Of a stretch of DNA of 13,835 nucleotides, positions 1 to 7,066 are shown piece by piece. The notes under the pieces are model-generated. The model was not told the origin of the DNA and did not search any database. It saw only the letters and a list, made by a program, of their open reading frames with translations. Origin of the DNA: CAYFNK01 sp964474895. GTDB lineage: Archaea > Nanobdellota > Nanobdellia > SCGC-AAA011-G17 > PNOQ01. Where the stretch lies: NCBI GenBank assembly GCA_964474895.1, contig CAYYUK010000011.1, positions 1-13,835 on the forward strand, read 5' to 3'. The translations under genes were made by a program, and so were the position numbers. Within the stretch, counting starts at the first letter, position 1. Every line of letters begins with the position of its first letter.

Positions 1-980
1 TTATTCCTGGAAGTCATGATTTTAGTCCATCTGGAAAAACTATGATTGATGTTTTAGAAAATGCTGGTTTAGTTTTTAATGTTATGAATGTTGTTAGAGG
101 GGAAGATGATTTGAAGTTGAATTTTGTTACAGATAAAACTGGTGTTAAATTAACTGGACTTTATGGAAAGGCTGCTGGTTTAGAAAAGTTAGATTATAAT
201 ATTTTAGATAAGAGTAATTTGGAAAGTGAGCTAGGATTTAAGATATTTTTATTTCATCACATACTTGAAGAGTATAAACCCGGCGGGTTTGAAATGATTG
301 AAGGTATTCCTCTGAATAAATTTCCAAAAGGTTTTGATTATTATGCGGGTGGACATCCACACGTTGTTATGAACGAAAATGTTCAAGATTATGGTGTTGT
401 TACTTATCCTGGTGCTTTGTTTCCAAATAATTTTGCAGAGTTAGAGAAGTATAAAGGTGGAGGATTTTATATTGTGAATGTTCAAGATTCTAAGATCGAA
501 GAAGTTAAACATGTTTTTATCAAATTAAAAGAAGTTGAAGCTTTGAAAATAGATGTTGATGGAATGAGTTCTATTAGTGCTCAAGATTTTATTTTGGAGA
601 AAATTAGCAGTTTGGATGTAAATGATAAAATTGTTTTATTAAGAGTAAAAGGCGTTTTGTCGTCGGGAAAAGTTAGTGATATAGACTTTAGTGAAATCTT
701 TTCTAGATTAGAGGGTGCTTATATTATTTTGAAGAATACTAATAAACTACAAAGCAAGGAAATTGTCGATCTTGAAATTGAAACCGGGAGTACTGATGAT
801 ATTGAAAGTAAATTTATTAGTGAATTTAAAAGTGAGTTTAATTCTATAGATGTTTCTAATTTTGTAGAGCTTTTGGGTGGTGAAAAAGTAGAGGGAGAAA
901 CCAATACAAATTTTGAGAAACGCTTGGAGAAAAATATGGTTAAGATTCTAAGTCTGGGGGATTTTTGGGATGTTAATTAA
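1..980 (+). CDS. mre11: Mre11 DNA double-strand-break repair nuclease, 5'-truncated
   Basis: This is the nuclease subunit of the Mre11-Rad50 complex, a metal-dependent exo/endonuclease that trims DNA ends. The reading frame is open to the window edge (first full codon at base 3), so the ATG at 42 is internal; 325 residues are visible and roughly 80-90 N-terminal residues with the first metal motifs are missing, judging by family length. Counting from base 3, the calcineurin-like phosphoesterase motifs seen are GSHD (residues 3-6), HH (85-86) and GHPH (117-120). The helix-rich C-terminus (about 250-325) fits the capping and Rad50-binding region. The Asn usual in the GNHD motif is Ser here. The stop overlaps the rad50 start by 11 bases, so the two are co-transcribed and probably translationally coupled. 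Identification is firm from the motifs plus the Rad50 neighbour. Confidence 0.93.
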   Translation, partial: IPGSHDFSPSGKTMIDVLENAGLVFNVMNVVRGEDDLKLNFVTDKTGVKLTGLYGKAAGLEKLDYNILDKSNLESELGFKIFLFHHILEEYKPGGFEMIEGIPLNKFPKGFDYYAGGHPHVVMNENVQDYGVVTYPGALFPNNFAELEKYKGGGFYIVNVQDSKIEEVKHVFIKLKEVEALKIDVDGMSSISAQDFILEKISSLDVNDKIVLLRVKGVLSSGKVSDIDFSEIFSRLEGAYIILKNTNKLQSKEIVDLEIETGSTDDIESKFISEFKSEFNSIDVSNFVELLGGEKVEGETNTNFEKRLEKNMVKILSLGDFWDVN

Positions 981-3027
981 AAAAGTAAAAATTAGAAATA
1001 TAAGAAGCTATAGAGAAGCTGAAATAAATTTTCCTACAGGATCTACTTTACTAAGCGGAGATATTGGTAGTGGTAAGTCTACTGTTCTTTTGGCTATTGA
1101 GTTTGCTTTGTTTGGAACTAGAAGGGGTGGCCTATCTGGTGCTGTTTTGTTAAGAAATGGTGAAAGTACTGGCTCTGTTGAGTTGGAGTTTGAATTGGAT
1201 GGAAAGAATATAATTGTTAGTAGAAGTTTGGTAAGGGGTAAAACTAGTGTTGCCCAAGATGTTGGGTATATTGTAATTGATGGAGAAAGAAAAGATTTGA
1301 GTGCTACAGAATTAAAACAGGAAATTATTAATTTACTTAAATATCCACAGGAATTTCTAACCAAAAGCAAAGATTTGATTTATAGATATACAGTTTATAC
1401 TCCCCAGGAAGAGATGAAACATATTTTGTTGGAAAATGCTGAAGAGAGATTGAATATTTTAAGAAGAGTTTTTGGAATTGACAAATATAAAACAGTTATT
1501 GGTAATACTAAATTATTTGTTTCTAAAATGAAAGGAAAAGTTAAGGAATTTTCTGGTTTTGTTTCTGATTTAGAAGACAAGAGAAGAAGTAGGGATGAAA
1601 TTAAAAATAAGATTTCTAAACTTAATGAAGATATTTTGAGATTGAATCCTTTAATGGAAGCTGCTTCAAATGAGTTAACAAGAAAAAAAAATGAAATTGG
1701 TTTAATTGAAGGCAAAATTGCTAGATTAAATGAAGTTAAGAGTTTAATTTCTGGAAAAAATTCTAAAGTTGATAGTTTGAATGGAAATATTGGAAGAGTT
1801 AAGAAAGAGCTTGAGATTTTAGTTAAAGAAATCTTGGAGATGGGTTCTGAAGTTAAGGAAATTATTGATTTGAATGAATTAAAGTTACAAATTAAAGAAA
1901 AAGAAGAGGAAATATCTTCTTTGGAAATGAAAATTGAATCTATTAAGAAAACTGTTAGGACATATGAAGTTAGAACTGAACATGCTAATGAGATTAAAGG
2001 AAAATTTCATGAGTTGGATAAATGCCCTACATGTAAACAAATTGTCCAAGATACACATAAGAAGTCTATTTTTATTGAGCAGGATAAAATTATTGCTGAA
2101 ACTGAGAAAGAATTAGAAAGTTTCAAAGAAAGTTTGGAAGGAAAAGAAAATTTGATGGTTATTTTTAAAAAAGATTTGGAGAAATTGAAAAATAGTGAAA
2201 GAGAAATTGAGTTGAATAATCTAAAATTGAGAAATTTGAATGAAAAAAAGAATAAGGAAAATAGTTTGAATGAAGAAATTGTTAAAACTGAATCTGAATT
2301 GAGAATTGTTGAGTCTGAGTTGAAAACTTTTAAAATTGAATTGTTTGATTTTGAAGGCGTAAATGAGAATTATTCTAAATTAAAGTTAGAGTTAGATAAT
2401 TGTTTAGAAAACTTAAGAAAAGTTGAAGTTGAAAAGTCAGGGATTGAAAGGGAAGTTGCTACCAATAAATCATTTTTGGAGAATTTGGAGAATGAAATTT
2501 TGGAGAAAGAAAAAGTAAAAGGAAATATTGAGAAATTAATTGGGTTGCAGTCATTTTTTGAGAAAGATTTTATTAATCTTATGGAGACAATTGAAAGAAA
2601 GATAATGTTAAAGGCGTTTAGTGAGTTTGATGTTTTGTTTAAGAACTGGTTTGAAATTTTAATTGATAGTGACTTGTTGAAGGTTGGAATTAATGAGGAG
2701 TTTACCCCAGTTATAGAACAGGCAGGACATGACATTGATTATTTGCATTTGAGCGGTGGAGAAAAGACTGCCGCTGCTTTAGCTTACAGATTGGCTTTGA
2801 ATCAAGTTATCAATGATATGATGTCATCAATAAAGACTAGAGATTTGATTATCTTGGATGAGCCTACTGATGGATTTTCTGAAGCTCAGTTAGATAGATT
2901 GAGATTAGTTTTGGATGAGTTGAAGATCAAGCAAATTATCTTAGTTAGTCATGAGTCTAAAATTGAAAGTTTTGTTGATAATATAATTAGTTTAAGTAAA
3001 AAGGACCATGTTAGTGCGATTGATTAA
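970..3027 (+). CDS. rad50: Rad50 SMC-like ATPase with zinc hook
   Basis: ATPase partner of Mre11; ATP binding and hydrolysis switch the complex between DNA-tethering and nuclease-active states. Visible parts in order: Walker A GDIGSGKST (residues 30-38), a Q-loop near residues 136-143 (YTPQEE), a first Lys/Glu-rich coiled coil (about 180-345), zinc-hook motif CPTC (352-355), the returning coiled coil (about 362-540), ABC signature LSGGE (594-598), Walker B ending in DE (630-631), D-loop just after it and the switch His in VSHE (H661). All catalytic elements are present. At 685 residues it is shorter than the roughly 880-1000 of Pyrococcus and Methanocaldococcus Rad50, the difference being in the coils. 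The ATG at 970 lies inside the mre11 end, with only a loose G-rich stretch (about 954-961) as ribosome site, which suggests coupling. Confidence 0.96.
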   Translation: MLIKKVKIRNIRSYREAEINFPTGSTLLSGDIGSGKSTVLLAIEFALFGTRRGGLSGAVLLRNGESTGSVELEFELDGKNIIVSRSLVRGKTSVAQDVGYIVIDGERKDLSATELKQEIINLLKYPQEFLTKSKDLIYRYTVYTPQEEMKHILLENAEERLNILRRVFGIDKYKTVIGNTKLFVSKMKGKVKEFSGFVSDLEDKRRSRDEIKNKISKLNEDILRLNPLMEAASNELTRKKNEIGLIEGKIARLNEVKSLISGKNSKVDSLNGNIGRVKKELEILVKEILEMGSEVKEIIDLNELKLQIKEKEEEISSLEMKIESIKKTVRTYEVRTEHANEIKGKFHELDKCPTCKQIVQDTHKKSIFIEQDKIIAETEKELESFKESLEGKENLMVIFKKDLEKLKNSEREIELNNLKLRNLNEKKNKENSLNEEIVKTESELRIVESELKTFKIELFDFEGVNENYSKLKLELDNCLENLRKVEVEKSGIEREVATNKSFLENLENEILEKEKVKGNIEKLIGLQSFFEKDFINLMETIERKIMLKAFSEFDVLFKNWFEILIDSDLLKVGINEEFTPVIEQAGHDIDYLHLSGGEKTAAALAYRLALNQVINDMMSSIKTRDLIILDEPTDGFSEAQLDRLRLVLDELKIKQIILVSHESKIESFVDNIISLSKKDHVSAID

Positions 3028-3029
3028 CC

Positions 3030-3037
3030 TTATAAAT
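3030..3037 (+). promoter_or_regulatory. Archaeal TATA box for the 160-residue unknown gene
   Basis: The sequence ttataaat, preceded by cc, is centred about 24 bases before the ATG at 3058. That is the archaeal TATA-to-start distance, so the transcript should be leaderless or nearly so. No Shine-Dalgarno site precedes the ATG, which agrees. It implies the gene is transcribed separately from mre11-rad50. Confidence 0.65.
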
Positions 3038-3057
3038 GGTTCTTAGTTTTCAATTTT

Positions 3058-3540
3058 ATGTTAACGAGAGAAGATTTGGTAGGGATTACACTTAAAGGTT
3101 TCTTTAGAAGGACGCATGAAGCATCTTCACATGCAGAGATTGAAAGAGTTAAAAGAGATCTTGGACAGGGTAGTAAGGAGTTAAAATTATTTGAAGAATA
3201 TTTTAAAAATTGCAATTTTGAAGTGGTTGTTTTAGATTATGACCCTTCTTCAGGATTACTTATTGCTAGGGGACACGATGATTTGGGTGAATCTGGTTTG
3301 GTTGGTGAACTGGAGAATGATAGTAGACTTAAATTTTTGAAGTATTATGTTGGAAGAGATCCTTCCCATACAGAAAATGCCATACCTTTTAGATTACCTA
3401 TTAGCGAGTATGCTGGTTTTATTGAAAAAGGGGATGGTGGTCTTATTAGGGCTGAAGGTAATTTTTATGGACATATATTGAACATTCCTTCTTCTGATGA
3501 ACTTGGTGGGATTTGGGAATTAGATCAAGTAAAGACGTGA
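3058..3540 (+). CDS. Uncharacterised 160-residue soluble protein
   Basis: I do not recognise this protein. It begins with a basic, helix-prone N-terminal part (residues 1-50) containing RR, KR and many acidic/basic pairs. A strand-like stretch follows (FEVVVLDYD, 54-62; GLLIARG, 66-72), and then a mixed second half with several Gly-rich turns (GDGG 125-128, FYGH 136-139, ELGG 148-151). There is one cysteine (C52), no signal peptide, no membrane segment and no obvious catalytic motif. Base composition and codon use match its neighbours. It starts 30 bases after rad50 stops but has its own TATA box placed for leaderless expression, so a role with Mre11-Rad50 is only a guess. It converges with the PIN-type gene and is followed by a T-run. 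Confidence 0.8.
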   Translation: MLTREDLVGITLKGFFRRTHEASSHAEIERVKRDLGQGSKELKLFEEYFKNCNFEVVVLDYDPSSGLLIARGHDDLGESGLVGELENDSRLKFLKYYVGRDPSHTENAIPFRLPISEYAGFIEKGDGGLIRAEGNFYGHILNIPSSDELGGIWELDQVKT

Positions 3541-3546
3541 TTTAAT

Positions 3547-3557
3547 TAGTTTTTTTG
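3547..3557 (+). terminator. T-rich terminator at convergent gene junction
   Basis: Only 18 bases separate the stop of the rightward unknown gene (3540) from the stop of the leftward PIN-type gene (3559). The spacer holds a ttag followed by seven T on the + strand, the usual archaeal oligo-T termination signal. No hairpin is evident. No comparable T-run exists in the leftward direction. Confidence 0.45.
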
Positions 3558-3558
3558 T

Positions 3559-4263
3559 TTACGCAGCAAATTTGAGTGATTCTGTTTGTGTTAAAATTGG
3601 ACTTCTTTCAGATAAAAAAGTATAACCATATAGTTTTTGTCCTTTTCTCATAAAATATCTGCTTGAGAATCCTTCTCTATGCTGATTATATGATTCTACT
3701 GATTTTAATAAACCAGCATCATTTGTTAATAATCCAATGGGTTGATCTGAACGCGATGCCATATTTACAGCACTGCATAATAGCTTGTAATCTACTGATG
3801 ATAATTTATAATGTTTTCTTAAGCACATTAATCCTAGTTCTATCTTTCTGAAATTTAGATCTGTTTCTCCTTTATATCCTACAACTCTATCTTCTAGCCT
3901 ACCTTTCAATGTACCAAAAGCAGTTTTTATTCTGTCAAAGACTTCTCTATTTTTATTTATATGTAATTCTGCAATTACTCCTTTTGTTGTTACAATTCCT
4001 TTATTTCTATCGATCTCTTTTATTAATTCTATAACATATTCAGCACATTCGTTGGGATGCCAATTACGATATTGTTTCTTTTCAAACATTCTTCGCATAT
4101 ATTCTTTTTCTTCATCACTCAAATCACAAGTTGGAGTACATGCACTAGTATCTAGAAATAAAAGACCCACTCTTGAAGCGCAATGCCCCAGTGCTCCCAT
4201 ATTAAGTTCAGGATAGCAATATTTTTCCCTTCCAAGTAAATGTTTGTTTTCTAAGGGTTTCAT
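3559..4263 (-). CDS. PIN-domain-like putative ribonuclease
   Basis: The pattern of conserved acidic residues matches the PIN nuclease fold: strand LLFLDTS with D38, VIAEL with E99, the helix start LSSVDYKLL with D158, and strand LLTNDAGLL with N181-D182. These four positions would hold Mg2+/Mn2+ for RNA cleavage. At 234 residues it is longer than typical VapC toxins (about 130), with an extra N-terminal 30 residues, a helical insert (48-90) and a C-terminal extension (200-234). Cysteines cluster early (C16, C28, C42, C46) and could bind metal, which is speculation. No small antitoxin gene lies beside it, so an rRNA/mRNA-processing or orphan nuclease role is as likely as toxin-antitoxin. The first ATG is preferred over Met22 because a TATA box sits about 31 bases upstream. 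Substrate unknown. Confidence 0.75.
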   Translation of the reverse strand: MKPLENKHLLGREKYCYPELNMGALGHCASRVGLLFLDTSACTPTCDLSDEEKEYMRRMFEKKQYRNWHPNECAEYVIELIKEIDRNKGIVTTKGVIAELHINKNREVFDRIKTAFGTLKGRLEDRVVGYKGETDLNFRKIELGLMCLRKHYKLSSVDYKLLCSAVNMASRSDQPIGLLTNDAGLLKSVESYNQHREGFSSRYFMRKGQKLYGYTFLSERSPILTQTESLKFAA

Positions 4264-4289
4264 TCTTTAAGAAAAGTAACTGGATCCGA

Positions 4290-4298
4290 TTTATATAT
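4290..4298 (-). promoter_or_regulatory. Archaeal TATA box for the PIN-type gene
   Basis: On the minus strand this reads atatataaa, centred about 31 bases before the ATG at 4263. It predicts transcription starting near 4268 with a leader of only about five bases. It lies back-to-back with the rightward promoter at 4324 in the same 90-base spacer. Nothing else is seen in that spacer. Confidence 0.6.
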
Positions 4299-4323
4299 GT
4301 GACCATTTGTACTAAAGAGTTAG

Positions 4324-4332
4324 TTTTATAAG
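4324..4332 (+). promoter_or_regulatory. Archaeal TATA box for the beta-helix surface protein operon
   Basis: The sequence ttttataag is centred about 26 bases before the ATG at 4354, exactly the spacing expected for a leaderless archaeal transcript. No Shine-Dalgarno site precedes the ATG. It should drive both large surface-protein genes, because only one base separates them. Confidence 0.6.
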
Positions 4333-4353
4333 AAAGAATAATAATTTATCTTC

Positions 4354-7065
4354 ATGAAAAAGGGGTTTGGATTAGTTTATGCTTTTGTTGTGATTTTTGT
4401 TGTTTGTGGACTTATATATTTTGGAGAAAATGATGAAATTCCAAGGAATATTGCTTTCGCTGATTATAATAACGAATATTATGTCTCTTTAGTTGGGAGT
4501 GATAGTGATATTGGTAGTATTGATTCTCCTTTTAGAACTATTAATTATGCGGTTAATCAAATGAGTGCTTCTGGCGGGGATGTTGTTTATGTTATGGAGG
4601 GTAGATATTATGAAAGTGTGTATAATTTTGTTAATGGTGTTGATGGAAATCCAAATACTTTGATGGCTTATAATGGTGAAAATGTTGTTATTGATGGTTC
4701 TGAATTGATTTCTAATTGGGCTGAAGATGAACCTAATGTTTATGTGGCGCCCATTCTATTTCAATCTAATCTTATTTTTGAAGGTGATGACCAATTAATT
4801 GATGCGCTCGAACCAGATATTGGTTTTTTTGGAAATATTGGTGATGATTCTTCTGATGTAAATAAAATTATTAGTTCTTATTTTGAACAATTTTCTGGAG
4901 AAGATCTATCTGGAGCAATTCTTTATTTATATTACTCTTATTCTGAAACTCCTTATTATAGAACCCAGTATACAGTATCGGATAATGGAAATAATTGGGT
5001 ATCTTTGGTTGGATTTAATTCTTCACAATATGATTTTGAAAATAATGACTATTCATTTGTTCTAAAAAATCACAAATTTTTCGTTGATGAACAAGATGAG
5101 TACTTTATAGACAATGTTAATTCAAATGTTTATTTATTTTCAAACTCTGCTCCAATGAATATTTATGCTTCAAAAATAAATAGAGCAATAGATTTTAGTG
5201 CTAAGCAATACATTAATACTTTTGGATTAAATGTAATAAAAAATAATGAAAGAGGCCTACATATTAGTTCTGGTTCCCATAATATTCTTGTTGAGGATAT
5301 GCGTTTTTCTGATGATGTTGCCCAAAATATATACATTAGCCAATCTAATGATATTGAATTGAGAGATATTTCTCTTGAGAAATCAAATAGTTATAACATA
5401 TACACTAATGACGTTACAAATTTAAATTTGGAGGACTTTTTGATTTATGGCGGAAAAAGTAGTTATGCCGTTTTCCTAGACAATACAGATCATTTTACTG
5501 TTCAAAATGGAATTTTTAAGGATTGTTTGAAATCTTGTTTTATCATTGATGAATCTGAAGATGGTTATGTTGATTATATTTCTTTTGAAAAAGAATTTTC
5601 AGATTATAGTTTTGATACTGGAGTATATATTCCGTATTCAACAAACATTTTTTTGTCCAATATTGAAACAAATTACGGCCTTGGTAGCAGTTTGCATTCT
5701 TATAGTTCTGAAGATATAGTTCTCGATAATTTTAATTTTATAAATACTATTGAAGAAAAGGGAACAATTCTTATTGGAAATACTAATTCATTTATAATTC
5801 AAAATGGATATATTGCCAATACATTATCAAGGGCAATTTCTATAACTCATTCTTTTAATGGTTTGATAGATAATATTGAAATGGTTAATGATCTTCGTGG
5901 TATTGATATTACTGGAGGTTCCGAATCTATTGTAGTTCAAAATTCTTATGCCCATGATACGCTTTCTAGTGGTAGTTCTGCTTTTTCAAGTCATCAGGCT
6001 AAACATATTACTTTTCAAAACAATGTTGTAAAGAATTGGTATGGAAATGGGTTTCTTTCAGAAGGATATTGGGATAATTACAGGGCAGAAAATATTACAA
6101 TTAGAAATAATTATGTTTACCATGTGGGTCCGCAGTCTGATGATGATTTAGTTGATTCTTGGATGGCTGGTATTTGGATTTCCGATACTGATGATAGTAC
6201 TTTTGTAGGTAATACAATTATTCAGAATAGGGCCATTAATTTAAGATTAGATTCTTCTAAAAATAATATAATAGAAAATAATGTGCTTATTGGTCAACAT
6301 GCACAAGGACATGAACAAACAGAAGAAGAGATTTCTTGTTTTTATATGGGTGCTGGGGGAAATACTTCAACAGAGTATTATGCATTAAATAATATTTTTT
6401 CTCACAATACTCTTTATGGTTGTGGAAATGGAATACGTCTCGCCGAACTAGACGATTACGAAGGTGCTACTGTTGAAGATAATACAATAACAAACAACAT
6501 TATATTTAACGCGAAAGATTATTATGTTTACCTTTATATTTCCCATCAAAATGCAATAGACAACAATATTTACTATGGACAAAATGGTAATTATTCTTTT
6601 AGAGATTATTCAACAGTAATAAATAACTTTGGAGAATATCAAAACCAAACAGGTTATGATTTATCATCAAGAGTTATAGATCCTCTTTTAGAAAACATTG
6701 AGCTCTATGATGAAATTGAGTTTTTTGAGAACAGAGGTAATTATTTTGCTCCAACCTTAGATGGTCCTGTTTGTGATGGTGACTCTTATGTTGGCGCAAT
6801 TCCTTGTTATAATCCTTCTAATGATGAACCCTCTAGTGGTGGTTCTAACGGTGGTTCTAGTAGTAATTTTGTGAATGATAATTCTTCAGATTATGATAGT
6901 CAAACTCCAAAGGGTGGAATATCTACAGAGGCATTTTATGCTGCTATTTATTTTGTTCAATCACATACGATTGCAATGGTTTTGGTTATTGCTATAATAA
7001 TTACAGTTTTGATTGGCGCAAATAGAATTTATTTTAGGAGGAAAAAGAAAGTTGGCCAGGTTTAA
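4354..7065 (+). CDS. Giant membrane-anchored right-handed beta-helix surface protein (paralog 1)
   Basis: A 903-residue exported protein. Residues 4-23 are hydrophobic after a KK pair (signal anchor, or signal peptide possibly cut after AFA at 34-36). Residues 37-115 form the DUF1565/pectate-lyase-like entry module (YYVS start, SPFRTINYAV, GGDVVYV, GRYYE). Residues 120-285 are an insert ending in a strand region (about 250-275) that aligns with the PGEW region of the next gene. Residues 285-790 are repeating Asn/Ile/Ser-rich rungs typical of a parallel beta-helix (NosD/pectate-lyase class). C807 and C818 may form a disulfide before a Gly/Ser/Asn stalk; a C-terminal membrane helix (872-889) and an RRKKK tail follow. 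No catalytic residues can be assigned; sugar binding, polysaccharide cleavage or cell-cell contact are possible. It is the first gene of a two-gene operon. Confidence 0.88.
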   Translation: MKKGFGLVYAFVVIFVVCGLIYFGENDEIPRNIAFADYNNEYYVSLVGSDSDIGSIDSPFRTINYAVNQMSASGGDVVYVMEGRYYESVYNFVNGVDGNPNTLMAYNGENVVIDGSELISNWAEDEPNVYVAPILFQSNLIFEGDDQLIDALEPDIGFFGNIGDDSSDVNKIISSYFEQFSGEDLSGAILYLYYSYSETPYYRTQYTVSDNGNNWVSLVGFNSSQYDFENNDYSFVLKNHKFFVDEQDEYFIDNVNSNVYLFSNSAPMNIYASKINRAIDFSAKQYINTFGLNVIKNNERGLHISSGSHNILVEDMRFSDDVAQNIYISQSNDIELRDISLEKSNSYNIYTNDVTNLNLEDFLIYGGKSSYAVFLDNTDHFTVQNGIFKDCLKSCFIIDESEDGYVDYISFEKEFSDYSFDTGVYIPYSTNIFLSNIETNYGLGSSLHSYSSEDIVLDNFNFINTIEEKGTILIGNTNSFIIQNGYIANTLSRAISITHSFNGLIDNIEMVNDLRGIDITGGSESIVVQNSYAHDTLSSGSSAFSSHQAKHITFQNNVVKNWYGNGFLSEGYWDNYRAENITIRNNYVYHVGPQSDDDLVDSWMAGIWISDTDDSTFVGNTIIQNRAINLRLDSSKNNIIENNVLIGQHAQGHEQTEEEISCFYMGAGGNTSTEYYALNNIFSHNTLYGCGNGIRLAELDDYEGATVEDNTITNNIIFNAKDYYVYLYISHQNAIDNNIYYGQNGNYSFRDYSTVINNFGEYQNQTGYDLSSRVIDPLLENIELYDEIEFFENRGNYFAPTLDGPVCDGDSYVGAIPCYNPSNDEPSSGGSNGGSSSNFVNDNSSDYDSQTPKGGISTEAFYAAIYFVQSHTIAMVLVIAIIITVLIGANRIYFRRKKKVGQV
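7036..7041 (+). promoter_or_regulatory. AGGAGG Shine-Dalgarno-like site near the second surface-protein start
   Basis: A perfect AGGAGG falls inside the last codons of the first surface-protein gene, where it encodes RR of the basic tail. It is 10 bases before an in-frame TTG (7052) and 25 bases before the preferred ATG (7067). It may favour the TTG start, assist re-initiation, or be a by-product of the Arg codons. Confidence 0.35.
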
Positions 7066-7066
7066 T

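Noticed and set aside
42..44. ATG at 42 as start of Mre11
   Set aside because: Upstream codons in the same frame encode the conserved GSHDFSPSGKT part of Mre11, so the gene is cut by the window edge.
3559..4263. Toxin-antitoxin module
   Set aside because: No small partner gene with antitoxin features lies on either side; the neighbours are a convergent 160-residue gene and a divergent surface operon.
7013..7066. Long-form start of the second surface protein at 7013
   Set aside because: It would overlap the upstream gene by 53 bases and add 18 charged residues before the hydrophobic segment, unlike its paralog. The ATG at 7067 fits better.
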